From assembly GCF_019139815.1 (NCBI RefSeq), contig NZ_CP077079.1, positions 4,092,001-4,156,000 on the forward strand: 64,000 nt of DNA, in the 5' to 3' direction. The translations under genes were made by a program, and so were the position numbers. Origin of the DNA: Pseudomonas asgharzadehiana. Lineage in GTDB: Bacteria > Pseudomonadota > Gammaproteobacteria > Pseudomonadales > Pseudomonadaceae. The notes beneath the pieces were generated by a model. It was not told the origin of the DNA, did not search any database, and worked only from the letters and a program-made list of their open reading frames with translations. Positions 17,097 through 26,346 of this stretch are shown here, piece after piece (within the stretch, counting starts at the first letter, position 1; the number at the start of each line of letters is the position of its first letter).

Positions 17097-19001
17097 ATGA
17101 CAATAAGATCGCTACCCGCCCGTTCACCGTTGAGCCTTGCCGTGCAGGCCTTGCTGCTGGTCGGCAGCCTGTCGTTGAGTGCCACCGGCTTTGCCGCCGC
17201 CGAGCCTGCCCCTTCTACCCAAAAACCGACGCGCAACGTCACCTGGGAAGACATCGCCAACGACCACCTGACCACCCAGGACGTGCTGCAATACGGCATG
17301 GGCACCAACGCCCAGCGCTGGAGCCCGCTGGCGCAGGTCAACGACAAGAACGTGTTCAAGCTCACCCCGGCCTGGTCCTATTCGTTCGGCGATGAGAAGC
17401 AGCGCGGCCAGGAGTCCCAGGCCATCGTCAACGACGGCGTGGTCTACGTCACCGGGTCCTATTCCCGCGTATTTGCCCTCGACGCCAAGACTGGCAAGCG
17501 CCTGTGGACGTACAACCACCGCCTGCCCGACAACATTCGCCCGTGCTGTGACGTGGTCAACCGCGGTGCGGCGATTTTCGGCGACAAGATCTACTTCGGC
17601 ACCCTCGACGCGCGCCTGATCGCCCTCGACAAAAACACCGGCAAAGTGGTGTGGAACAAAAAATTCGGCGACCACGCCGCCGGCTACACCATGACCGGCG
17701 CCCCGGTGCTGATCAAAGACAAAGTCAGCGGCAAAGTACTGCTGATCCACGGCAGCTCCGGCGATGAATTCGGCGTGGTCGGCCAGCTGTATGCGCGCGA
17801 CCCGGACACCGGCGAAGAAGTCTGGATGCGCCCGTTCGTGGAGGGCCACATGGGTCGCCTGAACGGCAAGGACAGCACGCCCACCGGCGACGTGAAAGCA
17901 CCGTCGTGGCCGAACGACCCGACCACCGAAACCGGCAAGGTCGAAGCCTGGAGCCACGGGGGCGGCGCACCTTGGCAGAGCGCGAGTTTCGATGCCGAGA
18001 CCAATACCATCATCGTCGGCGCCGGCAACCCCGGCCCGTGGAACACCTGGGCGCGGACGGCCAAGGACGGCAACCCCCACGACTTCGACAGCCTCTACAC
18101 CTCCGGCCAGGTCGGCGTCGACCCCAGCACCGGTGAAGTGAAGTGGTTCTACCAGCACACCCCCAACGACGCGTGGGATTTCTCCGGCAACAACGAGCTG
18201 GTGCTGTTCGACTACAAGGGCAAGGACGGCAAAGTGGTCAAGGCCACCGGCCACGCCGACCGCAACGGTTTCTTCTACGTGGTCGATCGCAACAACGGCA
18301 AGCTGCAGAACGCCTTCCCGTTCGTGGACAACATCACCTGGGCCAGCCACATCGACCTGAAGACCGGCCGCCCGGTCGAGAACGAAGGCCAGCGCCCGGC
18401 CAAGCCATTGCCCGGTGAAACCAAAGGCAAACCGGTGGAAGTCTCGCCGCCGTTCCTGGGGGGCAAGAACTGGAACCCCATGGCCTACAGCCAGGACACC
18501 GGGCTGTTCTACATCCCGGGCAACCAGTGGAAAGAGGAATATTGGACCGAAGAGGTCAACTACAAGAAGGGCTCGGCGTACCTGGGCATGGGGTTTCGCA
18601 TCAAGCGCATGTATGACGACCACGTCGGCACCCTGCGGGCGATGAACCCCACCACCGGCAAGGTGGTGTGGGAGCACAAGGAACACCTGCCATTGTGGGC
18701 CGGCGTGCTGGCGACCAAGGGCAACCTGGTGTTCACCGGCACCGGCGACGGTTTCTTCAAGGCCTTCGACGCGAAAACCGGCAAGGAGCTGTGGAAGTTC
18801 CAGACCGGCAGCGGCATCGTCTCGCCGCCGATCACCTGGGAGCAGGATGGCGAGCAGTACATCGGCGTGACTGTCGGTTATGGCGGCGCGGTGCCGTTGT
18901 GGGGCGGCGACATGGCTGAGCTGACCAAGCCGGTGGCACAGGGTGGGTCGTTCTGGGTGTTCAAGATCCCGAGTTGGGATAACAAGACCGCCCAGAAATA
19001 A
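17097..19001 (+). CDS. pedE: PQQ-dependent ethanol dehydrogenase, calcium type (PedE/ExaA)
   Basis: Periplasmic quinoprotein ethanol dehydrogenase using PQQ and Ca2+. The 634-residue precursor has a signal peptide ending near 'ATGFAAAEP'. Cys150-Cys151 are the vicinal pair ('[11 protein letters not shown]'). The catalytic Asp361 is followed by Phe362 and Ser363 (WDFSG); the Ser in place of a second Asp marks the calcium form, in contrast to PedH at 11903. Eight propeller blades carry repeats such as '[16 protein letters not shown]' and '[16 protein letters not shown]'. The ATG at 17097 is preferred over a frame start at 17043 because it directly precedes the signal peptide. Confidence 0.95.
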   Translation: MTIRSLPARSPLSLAVQALLLVGSLSLSATGFAAAEPAPSTQKPTRNVTWEDIANDHLTTQDVLQYGMGTNAQRWSPLAQVNDKNVFKLTPAWSYSFGDEKQRGQESQAIVNDGVVYVTGSYSRVFALDAKTGKRLWTYNHRLPDNIRPCCDVVNRGAAIFGDKIYFGTLDARLIALDKNTGKVVWNKKFGDHAAGYTMTGAPVLIKDKVSGKVLLIHGSSGDEFGVVGQLYARDPDTGEEVWMRPFVEGHMGRLNGKDSTPTGDVKAPSWPNDPTTETGKVEAWSHGGGAPWQSASFDAETNTIIVGAGNPGPWNTWARTAKDGNPHDFDSLYTSGQVGVDPSTGEVKWFYQHTPNDAWDFSGNNELVLFDYKGKDGKVVKATGHADRNGFFYVVDRNNGKLQNAFPFVDNITWASHIDLKTGRPVENEGQRPAKPLPGETKGKPVEVSPPFLGGKNWNPMAYSQDTGLFYIPGNQWKEEYWTEEVNYKKGSAYLGMGFRIKRMYDDHVGTLRAMNPTTGKVVWEHKEHLPLWAGVLATKGNLVFTGTGDGFFKAFDAKTGKELWKFQTGSGIVSPPITWEQDGEQYIGVTVGYGGAVPLWGGDMAELTKPVAQGGSFWVFKIPSWDNKTAQK

Positions 19002-19035
19002 CCCATCAGCCGATGCCGGGCCGCGCTTTTTTGTG

Positions 19036-19058
19036 GTGAACGGGCTTGCCCCGCTCAC
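19036..19058. repeat. REP of the GTGARCGGGCTTGCCCCGC type
   Basis: GTGAACGGGCTTGCCCCGCT followed by CAC forms a hairpin between pedE and the pentapeptide gene. This is a different REP group from the GTGGGAGGGGG elements elsewhere in the window. Confidence 0.65.
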
Positions 19059-19099
19059 CCCACAAGCTCGCTCGCTACAGGATCCCCAGAGGTCTCGTG

Positions 19100-19747
19100 A
19101 TGAACTACATACCCTTGTTACTCCTGCTCGCCCTGCCCCTGGCCCACGCCGATGATGGCGACGACGCCCCGCTGATCATCAACGGCTGCACCATCGCCGA
19201 ACACAGCCAATGCCCCGGCGCCAACCTCCGGGGCGCCAACCTGCGCAATCAGGACTTGCGCAAGATGAACCTGGCCGGCGCCGACCTGCGCGGTGCGGAC
19301 CTGCGCCACGCCACGCTCGACCTGGCCAACCTGGAAAAAGCCCAACTGCAAGGCGCCAACCTCACCCGCGCCAGCCTGCAACAAAGCAACCTGCGCCTGG
19401 CCGACTTTACCGGCGCCACGCTGATGGCGGTGCAAGGCTGGGGCCTGTTCGCCCAGGGCGCGCAATTTGAAAACGCCAACCTCAGCGCGGCCTACCTGCA
19501 GTTTGCGCGGCTGTCGGGGGCGAAGATGCACAAGGCCAACCTGCGTGCGGCGGATCTGGAAATGACGTGGTTGAGCAAGGCGGATTTGCAAGGGGCCGAC
19601 CTGAGTGATGCGAATTTGCAGGAGGCCAAGTTTGGTGAAAGCAACCTGGAAAATGCGACGCTCACCGGCAGTCGCCAGCACTATGCGAACTTTCAGGACG
19701 CCAATATGGAAGGCTGCATGGACTGCCCCACCACCTGGGCCCGCTGA
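19100..19747 (+). CDS. pedD: Exported pentapeptide-repeat protein (PedD-like)
   Basis: 215-residue exported protein with a signal peptide (MNYIPLLLLLALPLAHA) and about twenty-five tandem pentapeptides of the A(D/N)LxX type ('ANLRGANLRNQDLRKMNLAG'), which fold as a right-handed quadrilateral beta-helix. Single Cys residues flank the helix ('INGCTIAEHSQCPGA' and 'GCMDCPTT'), suggesting disulfide caps. The position next to the ethanol dehydrogenase is the same as PA1981/PedD in other pseudomonads; the function is unknown. The ATG at 19100 follows AGAGG. It probably shares the pedE transcript. Confidence 0.85.
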   Translation: MNYIPLLLLLALPLAHADDGDDAPLIINGCTIAEHSQCPGANLRGANLRNQDLRKMNLAGADLRGADLRHATLDLANLEKAQLQGANLTRASLQQSNLRLADFTGATLMAVQGWGLFAQGAQFENANLSAAYLQFARLSGAKMHKANLRAADLEMTWLSKADLQGADLSDANLQEAKFGESNLENATLTGSRQHYANFQDANMEGCMDCPTTWAR

Positions 19748-19763
19748 AACAACGCCATTCAAA

Positions 19764-19851
19764 TGTGGGAGGGGGCTTGCTCCCGATAGCGGTGGTTCAG
19801 TTAAAAACCTGTGTCTGATACACCGCTATCGGGAGCAAGCCCCCTCCCACA
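19764..19851. repeat. REPIN between pedD and pedR2
   Basis: GTGGGAGGGGGCTTGCTCCC and its inverted copy flank a partly complementary spacer (GATAGCGGTG / CACCGCTATC). It separates two convergent genes and may terminate both. Confidence 0.92.
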
Positions 19852-19889
19852 TTCAGGTCGCGGGGCATCAGTTAGAGACTCGTCGGCCA

Positions 19890-19911
19890 AGGGAGCAAGC
19901 CCCCTCCCAAA
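19890..19911. repeat. Third REP copy next to the REPIN
   Basis: GGGAGCAAGCCCCCTCCC is a single inverted REP 40 bases beyond the REPIN, just after the pedR2 stop. Confidence 0.75.
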
Positions 19912-19931
19912 GGGGTTCTGCACTGGCCCGC

Positions 19932-20558
19932 TTATCCAGCCACCCGCACCACCCCCATGTCGATCCCCAAATGCACCAATTCAGCATGGGAACTCACCTG
20001 CAACTTGCTCTTGAGCAAAGTCAGGTGGTTGGACACCGTCTTGCTGCTGATATTCAGCCGGTCGGCAATCATCCGGGTAGGCGTGCCCCTGGCCAGCATC
20101 AGGAAAATCTCCAACTCGCGCGGGGTCATGCCCTGCAAACGTTGATCGCTGGGGGTGTAGGCCAGTTCGGTGGCCAGGACCTGTTCGATGTAGGCGTGGC
20201 CGTCAAGGATGCGCCGCACCGCTTCGATCAACACTTCGGGCGCCGAGCTTTTGGTCAGGTAGCCTGAGGCCCCTGCGTCCAGAGCCTGGCGTACCAGCGG
20301 CAATTCGTCGTGCATGCTGAAAAACAGCACGCGCAACTGCGGCAGGCGCTGGCGCAGGCGGCGGGTGGTTTCCAGGCCGCTGATGCCCGGCAGGCCGAAG
20401 TCCATGATCACTAGGTGCGGCACCGCTTCCTGCACCCGGCTCAACGCTTCTTCGCCACTGGCGGCCTCGCGTACCTCGACCGCCGGCAGCACGGCGCGCA
20501 ACAGGCTGGCGTAACCCTGGCGCACCACGGCGTGGTCATCCACCAACAGAATATTCAT
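19932..20558 (-). CDS. pedR2: LuxR/NarL-type response regulator (PedR2/EraR-like)
   Basis: Two-component response regulator, 208 residues: receiver at residues 1-120 with acceptor Asp53 ('LVIMDFGLPG') and Lys near 'YLTKSSAPEV', then a LuxR helix-turn-helix ('TPRELEIFLMLARGTPTRMI', 'SKTVSNHLTLLKSKL'). Its ATG overlaps the stop of the kinase gene (ATGA), so the pair is co-translated. In P. putida PedS2/PedR2 switches between the calcium and lanthanide dehydrogenases; the same role is inferred here from position and partners. Confidence 0.88.
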   Translation of the reverse strand: MNILLVDDHAVVRQGYASLLRAVLPAVEVREAASGEEALSRVQEAVPHLVIMDFGLPGISGLETTRRLRQRLPQLRVLFFSMHDELPLVRQALDAGASGYLTKSSAPEVLIEAVRRILDGHAYIEQVLATELAYTPSDQRLQGMTPRELEIFLMLARGTPTRMIADRLNISSKTVSNHLTLLKSKLQVSSHAELVHLGIDMGVVRVAG

Positions 20559-21826
20559 CCGGCCTCCAATGGCATGTTCAACGCCAGCGCCCAACCGGCG
20601 CCGGGGTGGCTGAGGATCTTCAGTTCGCCGCCCAGGCAGCGCGCGCGTTCGGCCATCGAATGCAGGCCCACGCCGGGCCGCTGGGGGGTGTCTGCGCCGC
20701 GTCCGTTATCGCGCACCCACAGGCGCAGGCGTGAACCGCGATGCTGCAGGCGCACGCGCACCTGGCTGGCGTCGGCATGCCGCAGGATGTTGGTCAGGGC
20801 TTCCTGGAGAAGGCGATACAGGTGGGTCTTGCTGGCGCCGGATAGCGCCGGCAGATCGGCACTGACCTGCAACCGGCACGGGATGCCATGGCTGGCCTGC
20901 CACTGCGTCACCAGCATGGCGAACGCCTCAGCCATCGGCAGATGTTGCAGGGCCACCGGGTACAGGTCGTGAACCAGCGCGCGAAAACCTTGCTGCAAAT
21001 GCTCGCAATGCGCCTCCAGCAACCCCACGGTGCGCGTGAGCATTTGCGGCTGATCGGCCACCAGGCGCAACAGGCACGCCTGGGCGCGGATACCGGCCAG
21101 GTATTGGCCAAGGTCGTCGTGCAGGGTCTGGGCCAGGTGGGTGCGTTCCTGCTCCTGCACCGCCAGCAAGGTTTGGGTGAGTTGGGTGTTGTCGGTGCGG
21201 GCCTGTTCCAGGGCGTGGGTCATGCGATTGAAGTGCAGCGCCAATTGCCGCGCTTCCGGCGCGCCTTCGCTGCGCAGGCGCACATTGAGCCGGCCGGCAC
21301 ACACCTGTTGCAGGGCGCGCAGCAGCTCATCGAGCACGCCCATGCCACGGCGCACCGCCCAGCGGATGGTCAACAGGCTCAGCGCCAGCGCCAGGGCGCA
21401 CAGGCCCAACAGTTGTTGCAGGGAGTCCCAGACTTCGTCGATTTCATCCCGTGGGTCTACCGCGATGGACACGCGTCGACCGTCCGGTAAGTCCAGCACT
21501 TGGGCCGTGCGCCGTGCCTCGACGAACAACAGGCGCCCGAGCCAGGCATCCAGGCCCTGCGCCGTGGGCGCCTGCGCGGTCTCGCCAGGCTTGAGCCAGT
21601 GCACGCGCACATGGCGCAGGCTGGCGGTGAGCCTGGGTTGCAGGCTGGCGGGGTCGCGTTCGGCGGTCTCGCTCAGGTAGTGCACCACCGCTTCGGCCGA
21701 TTGCAGCTCGCGTTCCACATCCGCCAGGGCCTGGTGCAGCAACAACGCAGTGCAGGCACAGGTGACCAGCACGAAGAAGCCGCACACCCACAGGTTGATC
21801 CGCCACAAGGCCGACAAGACGCGCAT
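20555..21826 (-). CDS. pedS2: Membrane sensor histidine kinase (PedS2/EraS-like)
   Basis: 423-residue HisKA_3 (NarX/UhpB) family kinase. Two membrane helices (about residues 10-32 and 130-150) bracket a periplasmic sensing loop of roughly 100 residues. A HAMP-like linker follows, then the His box 'TLHDDLGQYLAGIRAQ', and an ATPase domain with 'QEALTNILRHADAS', 'VRDNGRG' and 'GVGLHSMAERARCLGG'. The start at 21826 is chosen over an in-frame codon at 21865 because CAGGAG lies ten bases before it and it gives a clean N-terminal helix. A periplasmic sensor fits detection of lanthanide availability as known for PedS2; no metal motif was identified here. Confidence 0.88.
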   Translation of the reverse strand: MRVLSALWRINLWVCGFFVLVTCACTALLLHQALADVERELQSAEAVVHYLSETAERDPASLQPRLTASLRHVRVHWLKPGETAQAPTAQGLDAWLGRLLFVEARRTAQVLDLPDGRRVSIAVDPRDEIDEVWDSLQQLLGLCALALALSLLTIRWAVRRGMGVLDELLRALQQVCAGRLNVRLRSEGAPEARQLALHFNRMTHALEQARTDNTQLTQTLLAVQEQERTHLAQTLHDDLGQYLAGIRAQACLLRLVADQPQMLTRTVGLLEAHCEHLQQGFRALVHDLYPVALQHLPMAEAFAMLVTQWQASHGIPCRLQVSADLPALSGASKTHLYRLLQEALTNILRHADASQVRVRLQHRGSRLRLWVRDNGRGADTPQRPGVGLHSMAERARCLGGELKILSHPGAGWALALNMPLEAG

Positions 21827-21891
21827 GCTGGTGTCACTCCTGTGAATAGGCCCGTGGTGCTCCATGCTAAAACCGCGCAGCGCGCGGGGGG

Positions 21892-21909
21892 CTACTACCT
21901 TGGTACTGG
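21892..21909. promoter_or_regulatory. CTACTACCTTGGTACTGG dyad box (copy A)
   Basis: Pseudo-palindrome with TACC-TT-GGTA core, in the divergent region between pedS2 (66 bases) and the ABC binding protein (76 bases before its ATG). It shares 15 of 18 positions with copy B at 25684-25701. Confidence 0.55.
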
Positions 21910-21984
21910 CTCGGCGGTACTTTCTGCATATTTGCAGCGACCGTAAGCCTTCCTATGCTGGCGCTACCTGTCATGGAGTGCCTT

Positions 21985-23157
21985 ATGCGCCAGCTCGCCC
22001 CTTATGCCGTGGTCTGCCTGATGGCGATCGCCTGGGCCACCACCGGCCAGGCTGCCCAGACGCCGTTGCAGGTGCAGCTCGGCTACCTGGGCTATCGACC
22101 TGACCCTGGGCCGCTGCTGTCGAATGTGATTACCGAACCCGCCGATGCCGGGCAACGCGGCGCCGAACTGGCGATCATCGACAGCAACAGCACCGGCGCC
22201 TTTCTCAATCAACGCTACAGCCTGGCCAGCGCCACGGTGGACACGGCCGAGGCGCTGCTTGCCGCCGCCAAGGTGCAACATGACCAGGGCCTGCGCCTGT
22301 TCGTGGTGAACGCGCCCACCGCCAGCCTGCGTCAACTCAGCGCCGCCCTGCCCGACAGCCTGTTGTTCAACGCCGGCAGCCCCGATGACAGCCTGCGCAG
22401 CACCGACTGCCTGGGCAACGTGCTGCATACCCTGCCCAGCCGCGCGATGCTCGCCGACGCGCTGGCGCAGTTTTTGGTGCTGCGCAAATGGCAAAAGGCG
22501 CTGCTGATCGTCGGCCCCACCGAAGACGACCAGGCCTACGCCGCCGCCCTGCGCCGCGCCGCCAAGCGTTTTGGCGTGCAACTGGTGGCGGAAAAAGCCT
22601 GGCGTTTCGATAACGACCAACGCCGCAGCGCCCAGGCGGACATGCCGCTGTTCACCCAGACCGCCGAATACGAGGTGGTGCTGGTGGCCGATGAGCGCGG
22701 CGACTTCGGCGAGTACGTCCCCTATCAAACCTGGTACCCCCGCCCCGTCGCCGGTACGCAGGGCCTCACGCCGACCGGCTGGCACAAAACCGTCGAGACC
22801 TACGGCGCGGCCCAATTGCAAAAACGCTTTGAGGCCCTGACCGGGCGCTGGATGAACGACCGCGACTTCGCCGCCTGGATGGCCGTGCGCAGCGTTGCCA
22901 GTGCGGTGAGCCGGTTACGCCAGGCCGACCCCATGGCGATCCGCCAACTGGCGATCAGCGAACAGCTGCCGCTGGACGGTTTCAAGGGTCGCAAGCTCAG
23001 CTATCGCCCCTGGAACGGCCAGTTGCGCCAGCCGATTCCTATCGTGCAACCGCGCGCCCTGGTGAGCACCTCACCCCAGGACGGCTTCCTGCACCCCACC
23101 AATGAAATGGACAGCCTGGGCTATGACAAGCCCGAGGTGACGTGCCGCTATCCCTGA
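21985..23157 (+). CDS. PQQ-associated ABC transporter substrate-binding protein
   Basis: Periplasmic binding protein of the branched-chain amino acid (type I) fold, 390 residues, with a signal peptide (MRQLAPYAVVCLMAIAWATT...QAA). Blocks such as 'ELAIIDSNSTGAFLNQRYSL', 'VVNAPTASLRQLSAALPDSL' and 'KALLIVGPTEDDQAYAAALR' fit the fold. The family is known from PQQ alcohol-oxidation clusters next to an ABC-2 exporter, an odd pairing because binding proteins normally serve importers. The ATG at 21985 has GGAG six bases before it and gives the shortest clean signal peptide. First gene of a four-gene run: binding protein, propeller, ATPase, permease. Confidence 0.85.
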   Translation: MRQLAPYAVVCLMAIAWATTGQAAQTPLQVQLGYLGYRPDPGPLLSNVITEPADAGQRGAELAIIDSNSTGAFLNQRYSLASATVDTAEALLAAAKVQHDQGLRLFVVNAPTASLRQLSAALPDSLLFNAGSPDDSLRSTDCLGNVLHTLPSRAMLADALAQFLVLRKWQKALLIVGPTEDDQAYAAALRRAAKRFGVQLVAEKAWRFDNDQRRSAQADMPLFTQTAEYEVVLVADERGDFGEYVPYQTWYPRPVAGTQGLTPTGWHKTVETYGAAQLQKRFEALTGRWMNDRDFAAWMAVRSVASAVSRLRQADPMAIRQLAISEQLPLDGFKGRKLSYRPWNGQLRQPIPIVQPRALVSTSPQDGFLHPTNEMDSLGYDKPEVTCRYP

Positions 23158-23187
23158 TCGCCACCCCACAATAATAAGGAATCCGCC

Positions 23188-24147
23188 ATGCGCCGCACCC
23201 TGCTCTCATGCGCCCTGCTGCTTGCCGCCGGGCACGCCGTGGCCAGTACCGCCTGGGTCTCCAATGAAAAAGACAACAGCCTGAGCCTGATCGACCTGCA
23301 GACCCTGCAAGTCACCGACACGCTCAAGGTCGGCCAGCGCCCGCGGGGCCTGCTGCTGTCCCATGACAACAAGCTGCTGTACATCTGCGCCAGCGACTCG
23401 GACCGTGTGCAGGTGATGGACGTGGCCACGCGCAAGATCATCAAGGAACTGCCCTCCGGCAAAGACCCCGAGCAGTTCGCCCTGCACCCCAATAACCGCT
23501 GGTTGTATGTGTCCAACGAAGACGATGCGCTGGTCACGGTGATCGACACCGAGACGTCCAAGGTGCTCGGCCAGATCAACGTCGGCGTCGAGCCCGAGGG
23601 CATGGCGGTGAGCCCGGACGGCAAATGGGCGGTGAATACCAGCGAAACCACGAACATGCTGCACTGGATCGACACCAGCACCCAGACCCTGGCCGACAGC
23701 ACCCTGGTGGATCAGCGCCCACGGTTTGTCGAATTCAACAGCGATGGCTCGCAGCTGTGGGCCTCGGCGGAAATCGGCGGCACCGTGACCATTCTCGACG
23801 TGGCCAGCCGCGCGGTTCTCAAGACCCTGACGTTCAAGATCAAGGGCGTCCACCCGGACAAGGTGCAACCGGTGGGCATCAAACTCAGCGCCGACGGCAA
23901 ATACGGCTTTGTCGCCCTCGGCCCGGCCAACCATGTGGCGGTGATCGACGCCAAGACTTTCGAGATCCTCGACTACCTGCTGGTGGGCCGCCGCGTTTGG
24001 CAGATGGCGTTTACCCCGGACCAGAAACAACTGCTGGCCACCAACGGCGTGAGCGGTGATGTGTCGGTGATCGATGTGGACAGCCTCAAGGTGATCAAGT
24101 CGGTAAAAGTCGGGCGCTACCCCTGGGGCGTGGTGGTAGCGCCATGA
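23188..24147 (+). CDS. PQQ-associated YVTN beta-propeller protein
   Basis: 319-residue exported protein with a signal peptide (MRRTLLSCALLLAAGHAVAS) and about seven YVTN-type repeats such as 'WVSNEKDNSLSLIDLQTLQV', 'NRWLYVSNEDDALVTVIDTE' and 'LLATNGVSGDVSVIDVDSLK'. These form a periplasmic beta-propeller, likely a binding scaffold. AAGGA precedes the ATG. It ends in an ATGA overlap with the ABC ATPase gene, so the propeller and transporter are made together. Its partner is unknown. Confidence 0.88.
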   Translation: MRRTLLSCALLLAAGHAVASTAWVSNEKDNSLSLIDLQTLQVTDTLKVGQRPRGLLLSHDNKLLYICASDSDRVQVMDVATRKIIKELPSGKDPEQFALHPNNRWLYVSNEDDALVTVIDTETSKVLGQINVGVEPEGMAVSPDGKWAVNTSETTNMLHWIDTSTQTLADSTLVDQRPRFVEFNSDGSQLWASAEIGGTVTILDVASRAVLKTLTFKIKGVHPDKVQPVGIKLSADGKYGFVALGPANHVAVIDAKTFEILDYLLVGRRVWQMAFTPDQKQLLATNGVSGDVSVIDVDSLKVIKSVKVGRYPWGVVVAP

Positions 24148-24884
24148 GCGCCCTGGAGGTCAGCGCGCTGAGTTTCGCCTATGGCTCGCGCCAGGCCTTG
24201 AACGAGGTGGGTTTCAGCCTCGCAGCCGGGCAATTTGCGGCGTTGCTGGGCCCCAATGGCGCCGGCAAATCGACCTTGATCGCCCTGCTGACCCGGCTGT
24301 ATGACCTGCAGTCGGGCGACATTCGCGTGAGCGGGCATTCCCTGCGCGAGGCACCGCGCGCCGCCCTCACCCAGTTGGGCGTGGTGTTCCAGCAAAGCAC
24401 CCTGGACCTGGACTTGAGCGTGGAGCAGAACCTGCGTTACCACGCCGCGCTGCATGGCTTGTCGCGACGCCAGGCCAACACGCGGGTCGAAGCCGAACTG
24501 GCGCGCCAGGCCCTCACTGAGCGACGCCGCGAAAAGGTTCGCGAACTCAACGGCGGGCACCGACGCCGTGTGGAAATTGCCCGCGCGTTGCTGCACGCGC
24601 CGCGCGTGCTGCTGCTCGACGAAGCCAGCGTCGGCCTCGACCCCGCCAGCCGCCTGGCCCTGAACCGGCACGTGCGCAGCCTGTGCGCCGAACACGGCAT
24701 CAGCGTGCTGTGGACCACCCACTTGCTGGATGAGGTGCAGGCCAGCGACGCACTGATGGTTCTGCATCAGGGCCGCTTGGTGGCCAGCGGGCAAGTCGAT
24801 GTGCTCACTCAACAACAGGGCGATGACCTGGGCAGCCTGTTCGCCCGGCTGACGCGCCCCGCCATTGCGGGGGCCACGGCATGA
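24144..24884 (+). CDS. ABC exporter ATP-binding protein (ped cluster)
   Basis: 246-residue ATPase of the ABC-2 (drug/polyketide export) type. Walker A is 'GPNGAGKST' (about residue 38), the Q loop is '[11 protein letters not shown]', Walker B is '[13 protein letters not shown]' and the H loop is 'LWTTHLLDE'. The signature motif reads LNGGHRRR instead of LSGGQxxR; the glycines are kept. It overlaps the propeller and permease genes by four bases each, so the three are tightly coupled. In P. putida U the corresponding pedABC genes were described as an efflux system of the 2-phenylethanol pathway. Confidence 0.9.
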   Translation: MSALEVSALSFAYGSRQALNEVGFSLAAGQFAALLGPNGAGKSTLIALLTRLYDLQSGDIRVSGHSLREAPRAALTQLGVVFQQSTLDLDLSVEQNLRYHAALHGLSRRQANTRVEAELARQALTERRREKVRELNGGHRRRVEIARALLHAPRVLLLDEASVGLDPASRLALNRHVRSLCAEHGISVLWTTHLLDEVQASDALMVLHQGRLVASGQVDVLTQQQGDDLGSLFARLTRPAIAGATA

Positions 24885-25672
24885 ACGCTTATTGGCAGTG
24901 CCTGCGCGGCATCGTGCTGCGCGAATGGCTGCGCTTTGTGTTGCAGCGCACGCGGTTTCTCAGCGCGCTGGTGCGCCCGCTGTTGTGGCTGGTGGTGTTT
25001 GCCGCCGGGTTCCGCGCGGCCCTGGGCATCTCGGTGATCGAGCCCTACGACACCTACATCCCCTATGAGGTCTACATCATCCCCGGCCTGGCCTGCATGA
25101 TCCTGCTGTTCAACGGCATGCAGGGCTCGCTGTCGATGGTCTACGACCGCGAGATGGGCAGCATGCGCGTGCTGTTGACCAGCCCGCTGCCGCGCACGTT
25201 TTTGCTGTGCAGCAAACTATTGGCCACTGCGTTGATCTCGCTGTTGCAGGTGTATGCGTTCCTCGCCATTGCCTGGGTTTACGGCGTGCGCCCGCCGGCC
25301 ATGGGGCTGTTGATCGCCCTGCCCGCGTTGCTGCTGGTGGCGTTGATGCTCAGCGCCCTGGGCTTGTTGCTGTCGAATGCGATTCGCCAATTGGAGAACT
25401 TTGCCGGCGTGATGAACTTCGTGATCTTCCCGCTGTTTTTCCTGTCGTCGGCGCTGTACCCGCTGTGGAAGATGCGCGACTCCAGCGAAGGGTTGTACTG
25501 GTTGTGCGCGATCAACCCGTTTACCCACGCCGTGGAACTGGTGCGCTTTGCCCTGTATGAGCGCTTCGCCGGGCTGGCGATGGCGGTGTGCGTGGGGCTG
25601 ACAGCGTTGTTCGCATTGTTGGCGGTGCTGACCTTCAACCCCCAGCACGCGGCACTGCGCAAAAAAGGCTGA
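24881..25672 (+). CDS. ABC-2 type permease (ped cluster)
   Basis: 263-residue inner-membrane permease with six hydrophobic segments and the ABC-2 signature near the end ('FVIFPLFFLSSALYPLWKM', 'NPFTHAVELVRFALY'). Together with the ATPase it forms a homodimeric exporter. It ends just before a CTACTAC box that starts the next transcription unit. Confidence 0.9.
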   Translation: MNAYWQCLRGIVLREWLRFVLQRTRFLSALVRPLLWLVVFAAGFRAALGISVIEPYDTYIPYEVYIIPGLACMILLFNGMQGSLSMVYDREMGSMRVLLTSPLPRTFLLCSKLLATALISLLQVYAFLAIAWVYGVRPPAMGLLIALPALLLVALMLSALGLLLSNAIRQLENFAGVMNFVIFPLFFLSSALYPLWKMRDSSEGLYWLCAINPFTHAVELVRFALYERFAGLAMAVCVGLTALFALLAVLTFNPQHAALRKKG

Positions 25673-25683
25673 GGGCGGCAAAA

Positions 25684-25701
25684 CTACTACTTTAGTACTG
25701 G
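25684..25701. promoter_or_regulatory. CTACTACTTTAGTACTGG dyad box (copy B)
   Basis: 18-base pseudo-palindrome 79 bases before the next ATG, matching copy A at 21892-21909 in sequence, strand and distance to its gene. Confidence 0.55.
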
Positions 25702-25779
25702 TTTTGCTGTCTATCGTCGCATTCCCAAGGCAGCGCGACTCACGTGTAATGGCGACATAACGATAAGGATTGACCCGCC

Positions 25780-26319
25780 ATGCTGCCTGCCCGACTGCCT
25801 CTGTTGGCGTTACTGTGCCTGCTCTGTGTCAACGCCCAGGCCGACTCCCCGCTGTTTTCCGCCGACGGCTATCGCATCAGCCTGTACCGCAGCCCCACGC
25901 CCGATCAACTGCCGGGGGCGGCCGTTGTCGACACCCCGGCCCTGCAAACCCTGCTCGAGCAAACGCCGGCGCCGGTGCTGATTGACGTGTATCGCCGCCC
26001 ATGGCTGCAAGGTCGCTTCATCGAAGACCAGCCCCACGCCAACCTGCCCGGCAGCCACTGGCTGGCCAACACCGGCGACGGCGACCTCACGCCCGAGTGG
26101 CAGGGATACTTCGTGCGCCACCTGTATAAGTTCACCGACGGCGACCTCGCACGCCCGCTGGTGTTCTATTGCCGCGCCGATTGCTGGCTGAGTTGGAACG
26201 CGGTAAAACGTGCCGCCAACCTGGGCTATACCTCTGTGTATTGGTATCGCGACGGGTTGGATGCCTGGGAAGCGGCACAACTGCCAGTGACGGCTGCGAC
26301 ACCCGAACCCTTTCAATAA
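25780..26319 (+). CDS. PQQ-catabolism-associated Cys-Trp motif protein (rhodanese-like)
   Basis: 179-residue exported protein with a signal peptide (MLPARLPLLALLCLLCVNAQA). The C-terminal half resembles a rhodanese domain, with 'LVFYCRADCWLSWNAVKRAA' placing Cys-x3-Cys-Trp where rhodanese has its active-site loop. This corresponds to the family named 'CXXCW motif protein' of PQQ alcohol clusters, although the visible spacing is three residues. A thiol or redox role in the periplasm is possible but unproven. TAAGGAT precedes the ATG. Confidence 0.83.
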   Translation: MLPARLPLLALLCLLCVNAQADSPLFSADGYRISLYRSPTPDQLPGAAVVDTPALQTLLEQTPAPVLIDVYRRPWLQGRFIEDQPHANLPGSHWLANTGDGDLTPEWQGYFVRHLYKFTDGDLARPLVFYCRADCWLSWNAVKRAANLGYTSVYWYRDGLDAWEAAQLPVTAATPEPFQ

Positions 26320-26346
26320 AAAACCACAACAAGAAGGTGAACGGCC

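Noticed and set aside
17124..19058. Long open frame (about 644 codons) on the minus strand opposite pedE
   Set aside because: Covers the complement of a clear quinoprotein dehydrogenase; composition is typical of an antisense shadow.
19100..19747. Pentapeptide protein as a gyrase-protecting Qnr-like factor
   Set aside because: It carries a signal peptide, so it acts outside the cytoplasm, and its context is alcohol oxidation.
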